A stretch of 64,000 nucleotides of DNA from Paraburkholderia atlantica (GTDB taxonomy: Bacteria; Pseudomonadota; Gammaproteobacteria; Burkholderiales; Burkholderiaceae), in the NCBI RefSeq assembly GCF_009362785.1, contig NZ_WHNQ01000018.1, positions 62,001 to 126,000 of the forward strand. The letters run 5' to 3'. The translations under genes were made by a program, and so were the position numbers. Below, piece after piece: positions 25,407-34,353 of the stretch. The stretch's first letter is position 1. Each line of letters begins with the position of its first letter. Below the pieces are notes generated by a model, which had not been told where the DNA came from, searched no databases, and was given only the letters and a program-made list of their open reading frames with translations.

Positions 25407-26753
25407 TTAGCCGGCAACGCTCGTCTGCTGAGCGTGACTCGATGCAGCCTGGCTCGCCGAGCGGCGCACGGGATCGGCGGCAGCGAGCACGGCAATCAGG
25501 CTCAGCAGGCCGAGCGCGGAGATATACGCGCAGATCAGCCACGGCGCGCCGTGGCCCGCTGCCAGCAAGGCCGCCGCGACGAACGGCGTCAGCCCGCCCG
25601 ATAACAGCGTGCCGATCTGGTAGCCCAGCGAGATGCCGCTATAACGCACTTCCACGGGAAACTGTTCGGCGAACCATGCCGCACCGGGTGCGTAGATGGC
25701 GGCATCGAAGATAGCGAGTTCGATCGCGTACACGAGCGGCAGATAGGTCAGATTGCCGTGATCGAGGAACCAGAAGAACGGCCACGCCAGCATACTGATA
25801 CCGACCACGGCCCAGATCGCCGGACGACGTCGGCCGATGCGATCGGACAGCGCGGCCCAGAGCGGCGTTGCAATCACCGCGAAGATCGAGCCGATAATCA
25901 CGGCGCTCAATGCCGCCGCCGCGCCGCCGCGTTTCATGTTCAGATAGCTGATCGCGTAGGTGGTCACGATCGCGTACATCGCAGGCTGCAGCAGGCGCAG
26001 GCCAATGGTCACGAACAGCGCGCGCCGATGATGACGGAGCACCTCCGCGACAGGCAGACGGCGGATACGCCCTTCGGCTTTCACGGCGATGAAGGGCGCC
26101 GGTTCGTCGATGCGTGTGCGCACGAACACGCCGACTGCGACGAGGATCACGCTGAACAGGAACGGCAGGCGCCAGCCCCACGCGGAGAAGGCATCGGTGG
26201 AAAGCGACGAACGCACGATCAAAAACGTCGCCGACGCGAGCAGCATCCCCGCTGCAGAACCCGCCTGTGTGAACGAGCCGAGCAGCCCGCGCGAACGTGG
26301 CCGCGCATGCTCGACGGCCAGCAGCGAAGCGCCGCCCCATTCCGCGCCTGTCGCCACACCCTGAAGCAGGCGCAGCAGCACGAGCAGCGCAGTGGCGAGC
26401 AGACCCGCCGTCGCATAGCTGGGCAGCAGTCCCGTCAGCACGGTTGCAATACCCATCAGGACGAGCGAGAACACCAGCACCTGCTTGCGTCCCAGGCGGT
26501 CGCCGAAGTGTCCGGCGAAGACGGCCCCGAGCGGGCGCGCGAAGAAGCCCACGCCGTAAGCAGCGAATGCGCCGAGGATGCCGGTCAACGGATTGGTCGA
26601 AGGCGGAAAAAAGGTGTGACTGAAGATGAGTGCCGAAGCCGTACTGTAGATATAGAAGTCGTACCACTCGATGGTCGTGCCGATGAAGGCGGCGAATCCG
26701 ACTTTCTTCGAGTTGGCGTGTGCGGTTCGGGTGGCGGGTTGAACGTTCGACAT
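25407..26753 (-). CDS. MFS transporter of the metabolite:H+ symporter (MHS) family
   Basis: A 448-residue inner-membrane protein with 12 predicted helices. MHS hallmarks are GTTIEWYDFYIY at residues 25-36 and the loop 2-3 motif GHFGDRLGRK at 81-90, repeated in weaker form as ALSDRIGRRRP in the second half. The family imports organic acids, proline/betaine, shikimate or citrate with protons. The AhpD-like gene follows 35 bases downstream. The substrate cannot be named. Confidence 0.87.
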   Translation of the reverse strand: MSNVQPATRTAHANSKKVGFAAFIGTTIEWYDFYIYSTASALIFSHTFFPPSTNPLTGILGAFAAYGVGFFARPLGAVFAGHFGDRLGRKQVLVFSLVLMGIATVLTGLLPSYATAGLLATALLVLLRLLQGVATGAEWGGASLLAVEHARPRSRGLLGSFTQAGSAAGMLLASATFLIVRSSLSTDAFSAWGWRLPFLFSVILVAVGVFVRTRIDEPAPFIAVKAEGRIRRLPVAEVLRHHRRALFVTIGLRLLQPAMYAIVTTYAISYLNMKRGGAAAALSAVIIGSIFAVIATPLWAALSDRIGRRRPAIWAVVGISMLAWPFFWFLDHGNLTYLPLVYAIELAIFDAAIYAPGAAWFAEQFPVEVRYSGISLGYQIGTLLSGGLTPFVAAALLAAGHGAPWLICAYISALGLLSLIAVLAAADPVRRSASQAASSHAQQTSVAG

Positions 26754-27019
26754 AAAGACTATAAGCAGAATGCAAGCAAGTTGAGAGAACGTCAGTTGTA
26801 CACTGGTTATCCAAACCTCCTAACGATAATCGATGCTTTACTATCGAGGTATGATGCTAATCGAGCCGCTATATTCGTGAAATGGAAAACATCGCATGGA
26901 CATACGGCGCGATACTGGCTGAATTCATCGTTGTGACGGGCATGCTCAGGTGCACTGCATGCGCGACACATATCGTTAGCAAGATTGATTCGTTGCAGAA
27001 GAGGAAAGTCTTTACTTAG

Positions 27020-27430
27020 GCTGCGGCATATCGCGCGCATCCGGATATTCGCGTCGTGTTCGCACCGTACGACGAGTTCGCGCGCGGCGCCAAGCTGGCC
27101 GCCGACGAAGCGAAGCTGCCGTCGAAGCTGCGCATCTACAGCGCGGACATTTCAACCGCCGATATCGAAGCGATCCGCGCGCCCGGCAGCGCGTGGGTAG
27201 CGACAGCAGCGACCAATCCCGCCGTTGTCGGCGCCATGTCGGTACGCGCGGCGGCGTTGCTGGTGGCAGGGCAGGACCCGGGACATCACATCGTGGTGAA
27301 GCCGACGCTGATCACGCGCGACGATCTGGTGAGGAACGACATCAAGACGATTGCGGATCTCGGCGCGAAATTCCCCGCGTTCCGTTCGAGCGATGCAGCC
27401 ACGGCTGCGTGCATTCCTGCTGCGCAGTAA
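27020..27430 (+). pseudogene. C-terminal remnant of a sugar-type periplasmic binding protein
   Basis: An open frame of 136 codons starts right after an in-frame TAG at 27017 and reads AHPDIRVVFAPYDEFARGAK, then LRIYSADISTADIEAIRAPG and TAATNPAVVGAMSVRAAALL. This is the C-terminal lobe of a LacI/RbsB-type solute-binding protein. It has no start codon with a ribosome site and no signal peptide. The N-terminal half has been deleted, and the associated permease and ATPase genes are absent nearby. Confidence 0.8.
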
Positions 27431-27518
27431 GCCGCGAGGAGCGTGACACAGGCTGGCGCTACCAACGCGTCACTTCGAACCGCTGCAAAACATGGCGGCG
27501 CGCAATCCGGGAGAGATC

Positions 27519-27830
27519 ATGCTGTTTTATCACCGTGGGAAAGCCGTCCAGACGTCGGCGGCGAAAAGAGGCCTGCTGTTCGTGTCACGCGTGTCGATTC
27601 TCGAGGAAGATGGCGAAGCCACTTCGCTGGGCGACCTGGGCTACTTCGCCAACCGGCAATCGGCGCTGGCGTTCGCCATGCGTTGCGCCACCGCCTTTGC
27701 CGACGACGAGCCGATGCCGAAGCCGCCGTGCGAAATCGTGCATGTCACTGGCGCGGCTCAGATGAGCCTCAGCGAGGACGCTGAAAATGCAGCGCCAGAC
27801 GAGCGCGCAGTGAGCGTCGTGGCGTCGTAG
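27519..27830 (+). CDS. Conserved-looking hypothetical protein, 103 residues
   Basis: I do not recognise a domain. The ATG at 27519 follows GGGAGAG at good spacing and is preferred over an ATG at 27492. The sequence MLFYHRGKAVQTSAAKRGLL, FVSRVSILEEDGEATSLGDL and FANRQSALAFAMRCATAFAD alternates strands and a helix and looks like a small soluble protein. The last 20 residues are acidic and low in complexity. It lies between a binding-protein remnant and a convergent LysR gene. From memory, similar proteins occur singly in Burkholderia-type genomes; that recollection is not a search result. Confidence 0.65.
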   Translation: MLFYHRGKAVQTSAAKRGLLFVSRVSILEEDGEATSLGDLGYFANRQSALAFAMRCATAFADDEPMPKPPCEIVHVTGAAQMSLSEDAENAAPDERAVSVVAS

Positions 27831-27862
27831 CGGGCACACATTGGCACAGGAGAGCCGCTGCA

Positions 27863-28783
27863 TCATGCAGTGGTTCTGCCGCCATGCTTCTTTGTCAACG
27901 TGTCCACGATCCATTGCGCCAGTCTTTGGGCACCATCGGGCAGTTCGGTGCCTGCCCGTACGCAAAGATAGTAGTGCCGCCCATCGTCGAGTTCGTGCTC
28001 GAACAGCCTCACCAACTGGCCTGACGCCAACTCGCGTTCAATCAGCGGTGCCCGCAACAGCGCGGCGCCGAGATCGGCGAGCGCTGCATTCAAGGTCAAC
28101 TGCCCATCCTCGAACAGCGGGCCTTCCGTCCGCGCAACATGCTTCACACCAGCGCTTTGCAGCCAGTGGGCCCACGTGCTGCGGTCTTCGTCGTGGACGA
28201 GCGGGACGCTGGCCAGATCGGCAGGGCGTTTGAATGGACCGTGACGCCGCAGGAAGCGCGGCGTGCACACAGGCACGACCGCACCCGACAGCAGGCGCGT
28301 GCTCCGATAGCCCGTCCAGTCGCCCGTGCCGAAGCGGATCGAAAGATCGGCGGCATCGCTGTGATAGTAGCGATGGTTCGCATAGAGCACCGTGACGTCC
28401 ACGTCGTCGTTCCCTTCCAGGAAGTCGTGCAGGCGCGGTATGAACCATCCCATCCCAAACAGCGGAATCAGACTGACGGTGATCTGCCTGCGCGTCGAGC
28501 GTTCGCTCACGAAACCCGTCGCGCTGCGCAACACGGCAAAAGCCGTGCTGATGGAGCGGTAGTAGTCGCGGCCTTCGTCGGTCAACGAGAGTGCGCGCCC
28601 GTCGCGTACCGTCAGCGCAGTGGTTACGAACGTCTCGAGCAACTGCAACTGGTGACTGACTGCCGAAGGTGTGACGCCGAGTTCACGGGCAGCCCCTGCA
28701 ACCGAACCGAGGCGTGCAAACGCCTCGAAGGTGCGCACCGCACGTAAAGGTGGATCACTCGCCAAATGCTGAATTTGTTTCAT
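27863..28783 (-). CDS. LysR-type regulator divergent from the thiazoline-carboxylate genes
   Basis: A 306-residue LysR protein of the GcvA-like branch: helix-turn-helix at about residues 15-60 (LRAVRTFEAFARLGSVAGAA, ELGVTPSAVSHQLQLLE), then a substrate-binding domain with MGWFIPRLHDFLEG and DLSIRFGTGDWTGY. It is divergent from the binding-protein/ATC hydrolase operon across a 215-base region, the classic arrangement for a LysR activator and its target. The inducer may be the imported thiazoline compound or a sulfur metabolite. Confidence 0.88.
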   Translation of the reverse strand: MKQIQHLASDPPLRAVRTFEAFARLGSVAGAARELGVTPSAVSHQLQLLETFVTTALTVRDGRALSLTDEGRDYYRSISTAFAVLRSATGFVSERSTRRQITVSLIPLFGMGWFIPRLHDFLEGNDDVDVTVLYANHRYYHSDAADLSIRFGTGDWTGYRSTRLLSGAVVPVCTPRFLRRHGPFKRPADLASVPLVHDEDRSTWAHWLQSAGVKHVARTEGPLFEDGQLTLNAALADLGAALLRAPLIERELASGQLVRLFEHELDDGRHYYLCVRAGTELPDGAQRLAQWIVDTLTKKHGGRTTA

Positions 28784-28998
28784 GTATCAAATTATAGGCG
28801 TAGGTGGCGGTATGGGTGAAAGTTAAGAAACATACATAAAAACAAGGGCATAAATGCCAAATACCTTCCGGATATATCAATCTGCATTTTGCTGCTTTGC
28901 GGCCCGGGGGCGCTTCTCTTTAATGTTTCTCATCTTATGACTTGCGGTGACTCACTGTCGAAGTGACGGCCGCACCCACACAACTACGGTCCTCGATC

Positions 28999-30195
28999 AT
29001 GAACAGACATAAGCCCGTGCATTGCGCCCTCGTGACAATTTCCGCGTTCCTCGCCGGGATGGGCTACGCTCACGCGCAGACTCCGCAAACCGTGCTGATC
29101 GGCGTAGCCGGTCCGCTGACCGGGCCGTCGGCGCGCATCGGCAAGGATCTGGAAAATGGTGCGCGACTGGCCGTCGATGACGCCAACAGCACGCACCCCA
29201 CCATCGACGGCAAGCCGGTCGTGTTCAAGCTCGTATCCGTGGATGACCAGTCGGACCCGCGTACTGCCGTCAGCGTCGCTCAGCAACTGGTCGACCAGCA
29301 TGTGGCAGGCGTCGTAGGGCACTGGAATACAGGCTGCAGCGTGCCCGCATCGCGCGTCTACCACGATGCCGGCATTCCGCAAATCGCGCCCGCGTCCACC
29401 GGACACGCGTACACACAGCAGAGCTTCGACACCGCGTTCCGGATCATGGGGCACGACGACGGCAGCGGCGCGTACACGGGTGCGTACGCGGTGAAAACGC
29501 TGAAGGCGAAACGCATTGCCGTGATCGACGATCAGACGTCGTTCGGCGCCGGACTCGCGAACCAGTTCATCAAAGGAGTGGAGTGCAACGGCGGCACCGT
29601 CGTCACGCACCAGTACGTGACCGACAAGACGGTCGACTATAGTGCGGTGCTCACGGCGATCAAGGCGCAGCACGCGGACCTCATCTTTCTTGGCGGTATC
29701 GATAGCGAGGCGGCACCCATCGTCCGGCGCATGCGGCAGTTGCAGATGCAGTCGACGCTGCTGGGCGGCGGCGGTTTCGTCAGCCAGACCTTCCTGAAGC
29801 TCGCAGGCCCGCAAGGCGAGGGCGTTACCGCGCTGGAACCAGGACGTCCGCTCGAACGCATGCCAGGTGGGAAACGGTTCGATACGCAATACCGCGCGCG
29901 TTATCACGCGCCTATCGAACTGCATGCGCCGTTCGCATACGACGCTGCCGCCACGCTGATCGCGGCGATCGAACAAGCCGGCTCGACCGATCCGAAACGG
30001 CTGGTCGCGGCACTGCATGCCATCCAGCGTCCGGGCATTACGGGGACGATTGCTTTCGATGCCGAGGGCAATCTCAAGGATCCGGCCTACACGATCTACA
30101 AGGTCAAGGGCGGAAGCTGGGACGTGGTGGACGTCCTGGGCGGTTCGAACAATGCGTCCGCTAATGCGCCGACCACGCAGACTGCAAAGGAGTAA
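28999..30195 (+). CDS. LivJ-type solute-binding protein, probable importer of an amino-acid-like compound
   Basis: A 398-residue family 6 periplasmic binding protein. The signal peptide covers residues 1-26 (CALVTISAFLAGMGYAHA, cleavage before QTPQ). Mature features are VLIGVAGPLTGPSARIGKDL, AVSVAQQLVDQHVAGVVGHW and IAVIDDQTSFGAGLANQFIK. I start at the ATG at 28999 because it begins the signal; an upstream GTG-type start would add 12 polar residues. The ATC hydrolase and carbamoylase genes follow with 6- and -4-base spacing, so this protein probably captures 2-amino-thiazoline-4-carboxylate or an analogue. No LIV permease genes are nearby. Confidence 0.82.
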   Translation: MNRHKPVHCALVTISAFLAGMGYAHAQTPQTVLIGVAGPLTGPSARIGKDLENGARLAVDDANSTHPTIDGKPVVFKLVSVDDQSDPRTAVSVAQQLVDQHVAGVVGHWNTGCSVPASRVYHDAGIPQIAPASTGHAYTQQSFDTAFRIMGHDDGSGAYTGAYAVKTLKAKRIAVIDDQTSFGAGLANQFIKGVECNGGTVVTHQYVTDKTVDYSAVLTAIKAQHADLIFLGGIDSEAAPIVRRMRQLQMQSTLLGGGGFVSQTFLKLAGPQGEGVTALEPGRPLERMPGGKRFDTQYRARYHAPIELHAPFAYDAAATLIAAIEQAGSTDPKRLVAALHAIQRPGITGTIAFDAEGNLKDPAYTIYKVKGGSWDVVDVLGGSNNASANAPTTQTAKE

Positions 30196-30201
30196 ACGGC
30201 T

Positions 30202-30747
30202 ATGAGTAAGGGCACGCCTGAACAGGACGCGATCGACAACCTCGGCATATTGGCGCGGCGGCGCATCGAGGCGGAAATTATCAAGCCGATCTACGCCATC
30301 CTGAAGCGCGACTTCGGTATCGAGCGTGCTCAGGCCGTGATCGCGGAAGCCGTCAGCGGCGCCGCCGTGCAGGCGGGCGAGCAGTTCGCGCAGCGCGAGC
30401 CGGAAGGCACGAGCATCGCTTCGTTCATCGCGCTGCAGACGTTGTGGGAAAAGGACGACGCGCTGCAGGTCGAAGTGCTGCGCGCTGACGACGCGCACTA
30501 CGACTACGACGTAAAGCGCTGCCGCTACGCCGAGATGTATCACGCGATGGGTCTGGGCGAGATCGGGCATCTGCTGAGCTGTGCGCGCGACAGCCTGTTT
30601 ATCGAGGGCTACGATGCGCGCGTCAAGCTCGAGCGGACGAGCACGATCATGCAAGGCGGCAAACATTGCGATTTTCGTTATCGGTTGGCAGGCGAGGCAT
30701 CCGAGCCTTCGCATGTGGACCAGCAAGGCAAGGACACATCGCAATGA
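30202..30747 (+). CDS. atcB: L-2-amino-thiazoline-4-carboxylate hydrolase
   Basis: This 181-residue protein matches the ATC hydrolase family, which opens the ring of L-2-amino-thiazoline-4-carboxylic acid to N-carbamoyl-L-cysteine. The diagnostic C-terminal half is visible: KRCRYAEMYHAMGLGEIGHL, CARDSLFIEGYDARVKLERT, and STIMQGGKHCDFRY, with conserved cysteines and histidine that may shape the active site. The family is often annotated as hypothetical. Its stop overlaps the start of the M20 amidohydrolase (ATGA), so the two steps are coupled. The symbol is by analogy with the Pseudomonas pathway. Confidence 0.78.
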   Translation: MSKGTPEQDAIDNLGILARRRIEAEIIKPIYAILKRDFGIERAQAVIAEAVSGAAVQAGEQFAQREPEGTSIASFIALQTLWEKDDALQVEVLRADDAHYDYDVKRCRYAEMYHAMGLGEIGHLLSCARDSLFIEGYDARVKLERTSTIMQGGKHCDFRYRLAGEASEPSHVDQQGKDTSQ

Positions 30748-32033
30748 CAGCTGATCTCCGCGTCAATGCGGCTCGCCTGTGGGACTCGCTGGAGCGCATG
30801 GCCCGAATTGGTGCAACGGAAAAAGGCGGCGTGCGGCGGCTTGCGCTGACGCAACTCGACCGCGAATCGCGCGATCTGTTCGTGCAATGGGCGCAAGAAG
30901 CGGGCTGCACCGTGCGTGTCGACCGGATGGGTAACATCTTTGCCCGTCGAGCCGGGCGCAATCCTTCGCTCGCGCCTGTCCTGAGCGGCTCACACGCCGA
31001 CACGCAGCCGAATGGCGGCCGCTACGACGGCATCTATGGCGTGCTTGGCGCGCTCGAAGTGGTGCGTACGCTGGAGGACGCAGGTGTCGTAACCGAGCGT
31101 CCCATCGATGTCGTTCTCTGGACCAACGAGGAAGGCTCTCGCTTCGCGCCGGCCATGATCGCCTCGGGTGTGTTCGCAGGCGTGTATCCGCTCGACTATG
31201 GTCTGTCGCGCACCGACGCGGCGGGCGTGACCATCGGCGAAGCGCTGAGGGAAATCGGCTACGACGGTGCCGAACCGGTTGGCGGCTTCGACGTGCATGC
31301 GCTTTACGAGTTGCACATCGAGCAGGGCGCGATCCTCGAGCGTGCGGGCAAATCCATCGGCGTGGTTTCGGGAGGCCAGGGACAGCGCTGGTATGAAATC
31401 ACGCTGCACGGTGCCGATGCGCATGCCGGCACCACGCCCATGGACCTGCGCCGCGACGCGCTGGTCGGCGCGGCCCGGCTGATCGATTTCGTCGATGGGC
31501 TGGGGCGCCGCCACGCGCCGGATGGTCGCGCCACCGTCGGCATGATCGAATCGCGTCCCAACTCGCGCAACACGGTGCCTGGTGAATGTTTCCTGACCGT
31601 CGAGTTCCGGCACCCCGATGCGCAGGTGCTCGATCAGATGGACGCCGCGCTTCGCAAGCAGACGGCAGACGTTGCGCACGGACTTGGCCTCACTTACACG
31701 CTCGACCAGATATTCGATTGCGCACCCGTGCCGTTTGCGCCTGCGTGTATCGAGACCGTGCGTAGCGCCGCGAATCATCTGCGCCTTTCGCATCTGGACA
31801 TGATCTCAGGAGCCGGACACGACGCAGTCTATGCCGCACGCGTCGCGCCGACGGGCATGATCTTCATTCCATGCATTGGCGGCGTGAGTCACAACGAAAC
31901 GGAGGCCATTACGCAGGAATGGGCGGAGGCGGGTGCGAACGTGCTGCTGCATGCCGTTTTGCATTCCGCCGGCGATCGCGACAGCGACCTACCCGCTACA
32001 CGTTCCCTAAGCGCTTCTCCAGCCAACGCGTAA
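30744..32033 (+). CDS. atcC: M20-family N-carbamoyl-L-amino-acid hydrolase, probably N-carbamoyl-L-cysteine amidohydrolase
   Basis: A 429-residue zinc amidase of the allantoate/N-carbamoyl amino acid hydrolase group. Metal ligands and catalytic residues are recognisable: His84 in SGSHADTQPNGGRYDGIYG, bridging Asp95, Glu129-Glu130 in WTNEEGSRF, and a later His in YELHIEQG. The lid domain has DAHAGTTPMDLRRDAL. Directly after ATC hydrolase, it would convert N-carbamoyl-L-cysteine to L-cysteine, CO2 and ammonia. The ATG at 30744 is fixed by the ATGA overlap. The C-terminus overlaps by 38 bases a convergent permease pseudogene. Hydantoinase-type or allantoate activity is the alternative. Confidence 0.8.
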   Translation: MTADLRVNAARLWDSLERMARIGATEKGGVRRLALTQLDRESRDLFVQWAQEAGCTVRVDRMGNIFARRAGRNPSLAPVLSGSHADTQPNGGRYDGIYGVLGALEVVRTLEDAGVVTERPIDVVLWTNEEGSRFAPAMIASGVFAGVYPLDYGLSRTDAAGVTIGEALREIGYDGAEPVGGFDVHALYELHIEQGAILERAGKSIGVVSGGQGQRWYEITLHGADAHAGTTPMDLRRDALVGAARLIDFVDGLGRRHAPDGRATVGMIESRPNSRNTVPGECFLTVEFRHPDAQVLDQMDAALRKQTADVAHGLGLTYTLDQIFDCAPVPFAPACIETVRSAANHLRLSHLDMISGAGHDAVYAARVAPTGMIFIPCIGGVSHNETEAITQEWAEAGANVLLHAVLHSAGDRDSDLPATRSLSASPANA

Positions 32034-32480
32034 GCAGCGAAATCGGATAACAGTAAGCAAAGAAAATAACCAGCGTCGCCAGATAGCTCAGCACGGTAAA
32101 GCTCGATCGCGCTACCGTGCTGCTCGCGATCTGCGCCGTGTCGATCAGATCGTGAATACCGACCAGCGAGGAGAGCGCGGTGCCCATCGTGATGATCGCA
32201 TAGACGTTCATCCATGGCGGCAGCATGCGCCGGATGCACTGCGGCAAGACGATATGCAACAGGATCTGCGCACGCGAGAACGCGAGTGAACCGGCCGCTT
32301 CCCAGTGGGTGGTCGGATCGACGCCACCGCGCCGCGAAAGACCTCGGCGCGATGTTGGCGCTGGCGGGAAGCGCGAGTGCAAGCGTCACCTTCAGCCAGT
32401 CCGGGAACGGGAACGTCGTGCCGAACAGCGTGAACTCGAACGGAAACACCATGAAGCGCGGCACGCTCGCGGCGGTCGAA
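31996..32480 (-). pseudogene. Frameshifted amino acid ABC transporter permease
   Basis: The last 117 codons in one frame (THWEAAGSLAFSRAQILLHI, then MGTALSSLVGIHDLIDTAQI) are the C-terminal half of a polar-amino-acid permease. Upstream pieces lie in two other frames: AEVFRGAVASI and DWLKVTLALALPASANIA. Restoring the usual NIAEVFRGAVASIDPTHW needs removal of about two bases near 32350 and addition of about four near 32325. The N-terminal helices are missing. The gene is non-functional and its 3' end overlaps the amidohydrolase gene. Confidence 0.8.
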
Positions 32481-32629
32481 GGGATGTCTGCCGTATTCGC
32501 ATCCAGAAGAAACCAAAGATTGATTTGTTGGTTTGGCGCGGGCTGACGTTTTTGTAAGCTCGCATGCCTACAACCGATAAACCGTCGCCGGACCCGATCC
32601 ACGGGCGTCACGGCGCAGAGGAGAACCCG

Positions 32630-33448
32630 ATGAAAGTCTTTCGCCGTGCCTGGTCGCCCTTAACCGCCATCGCGCTAGGTGCATTGATCGCAGTCAGCGT
32701 GACCGCGCATGCCGCCGATCCCGACAAGAAGGAAATCCGTTTCGGCGCGACGGCCGGACCGTATTCCGATCAGATCCGCTACGGCATCAAGCCTCAGCTG
32801 GAGAAGGAAGGCTACAAGGTGACGATCGTCGAGTTCAGCGATTACGTTCAGCCGAACCTCGCACTCGCCGACGGCGCGCTCGACGCCAACGCGTTCCAGC
32901 ACGAGGTGTATCTGAAGAAGTTTTCGGCGGATCACAAGCTTGCGCTGTCGGAACTGGTGAAGGTGCCCACCGCGCCCATCGGGCTATACAGCCACAAGCA
33001 CAAGCGCCTCGACGAACCAAAAGACGGCGCAACCGTGTCGCTGCCGAACGACGTCACCAATCAGGCGCGCGCGATCATCCTGCTGCAGCAGCTTGGCTGG
33101 GTGACGCTCAAGCCCGGCATCGATCCCGTCAAATCGTCGGAACGCGATATCGACGCCAATCCGCACAAGATCAAGCTGGTGCCGCTGGAAGCCGCCCAGT
33201 TGCCGCGTTCGCTCGACGATGTCGACTACGCCTTCGTGAATGGCAACTTCGCGCTGGCCTCCGGTTTGAAGCTAACGGATGCGCTGCTGCTGGAGAAAAT
33301 CCCGCCGTACTATCTGAACCTCGTCGCGGTGCGCACGGCCGATCTGAACAGGCCGTACGTGAAAGACATCGCGAACGCGTACAGGTCGGCAGGGTTCAGA
33401 CGTGTGATCGATGAGCGGTTCGCGGGTTTTTCGAAGCCGTCCGAATGA
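32630..33448 (+). CDS. MetQ/NlpA-family solute-binding protein
   Basis: A 272-residue NLPA-family protein, related to the methionine-binding protein MetQ. The signal is residues 1-28 (AIALGALIAVSVTAHA, cleavage before ADPDKK); no lipobox cysteine is present, so the protein is probably soluble in the periplasm. Family features are IRFGATAGPYSDQIRYGIKP, DYVQPNLALADGALDANAFQ and VSLPNDVTNQARAIILLQQ. The ATG at 32630 follows GAGGAG. No metI/metN genes accompany it. A paralogue is at 40302-41120. The ligand could be methionine, its sulfoxide or another sulfur compound. Confidence 0.85.
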   Translation: MKVFRRAWSPLTAIALGALIAVSVTAHAADPDKKEIRFGATAGPYSDQIRYGIKPQLEKEGYKVTIVEFSDYVQPNLALADGALDANAFQHEVYLKKFSADHKLALSELVKVPTAPIGLYSHKHKRLDEPKDGATVSLPNDVTNQARAIILLQQLGWVTLKPGIDPVKSSERDIDANPHKIKLVPLEAAQLPRSLDDVDYAFVNGNFALASGLKLTDALLLEKIPPYYLNLVAVRTADLNRPYVKDIANAYRSAGFRRVIDERFAGFSKPSE

Positions 33449-33474
33449 GGTGAACGGGTGGTGCGCAGCGGCCT

Positions 33475-34353
33475 TCACGGCCGCAGCGCTTCGATTGCCT
33501 CCCGACGTGACGCCGCATCGACACGGCGGTTTCTCGACAGGCGCGGATTGAAGGTGGCGTGCAGCGCATCGCTCAACAGATTGAGCGCGAGAACCGTCAG
33601 CGCGATCGCGGAGCCGGGCACCGCGATCATGTACCACGCCGTGCGCAGCGCTTCGCGTCCCGTGCCGACCATCGAACCCCAGCTCAGCACGTTCGGATCG
33701 CCAAGCCCGAGAAACGAGAGCGCCGCTTCGGACAGAATCGCATTCGCAACGAGCAGTGCTGTGGAAACGAGGATCGGCGTGAGTGCGTTGGGCAAAATCT
33801 CGATGAAGATCAGATGCGCATCGCTGGCGCCGAGCGCCAGGCTGGCGCTGACGAACTCGCGCTCGCGCAGCACGATGAACTCGCCGCGCGTGAGCCGCGC
33901 AATGCTCGGCCAGGCGGTGATTCCGAGCGCGAACACGATGGTCGACAGCGAAGGCGTAAGGATCGCGACAAGAATGATGGCGAGCAGAAACGGCGGCACG
34001 GTCTGAAAGAACTCGGTGATCGCCATCAGCGTCTGATCGATGATGCCGCCGAAATAACCCGCCACGCCGCCGATCAGCACGCCCAGCACGAGCGCGATCA
34101 GCGCAACGGTGATCCCCACATACAGCGAAACGCGCGCGCCGTGGAACAGTCCGGCGAGCAGGTCGCGCCCCATCAGGTCGGTGCCGAGCGGATAGGCATG
34201 ATCGGCGCCGGGCCATTGATACGGCGCGGCGACCATGTCGAGCGGATCGCCGGGAAAGAGCCAGTTGGCCGACAGCCCGGCAAACAGCGCGAGTGCGAGC
34301 AGGATCACGCCGGTCAGCGCGGACGGCTGGCGCAGGAAGTGGAGCAGTTTCAT
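33475..34353 (-). CDS. Peptide/nickel-type ABC transporter permease, DppC-like
   Basis: A 292-residue DppC-like permease with an N-terminal membrane anchor (LTGVILLALALFAG), the OppC-type block YPLGTDLMGRDLLAGLFHGA, and an EAA loop in VSASLALGASDAHLIFIEIL. It is the last gene of a five-gene operon that starts with a SnaA-type monooxygenase. Its ATG overlaps the stop of the DppB-like gene (ATGA). With it, this permease forms the channel for oligopeptides or other organic substrates. Confidence 0.87.
   Translation of the reverse strand: MKLLHFLRQPSALTGVILLALALFAGLSANWLFPGDPLDMVAAPYQWPGADHAYPLGTDLMGRDLLAGLFHGARVSLYVGITVALIALVLGVLIGGVAGYFGGIIDQTLMAITEFFQTVPPFLLAIILVAILTPSLSTIVFALGITAWPSIARLTRGEFIVLREREFVSASLALGASDAHLIFIEILPNALTPILVSTALLVANAILSEAALSFLGLGDPNVLSWGSMVGTGREALRTAWYMIAVPGSAIALTVLALNLLSDALHATFNPRLSRNRRVDAASRREAIEALRP

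Noticed and set aside
26882..27019. 45-codon frame directly before the sugar-binding remnant, in the same frame and separated by TAG
   Set aside because: No ribosome site, no similarity to a signal peptide or binding-protein N-terminus; the shared frame can be chance.
28984..30744. Long minus-strand frame antisense to the LivJ-type and ATC hydrolase genes
   Set aside because: Arginine-rich, no motif, no ribosome site, fully overlapped by well-supported genes.
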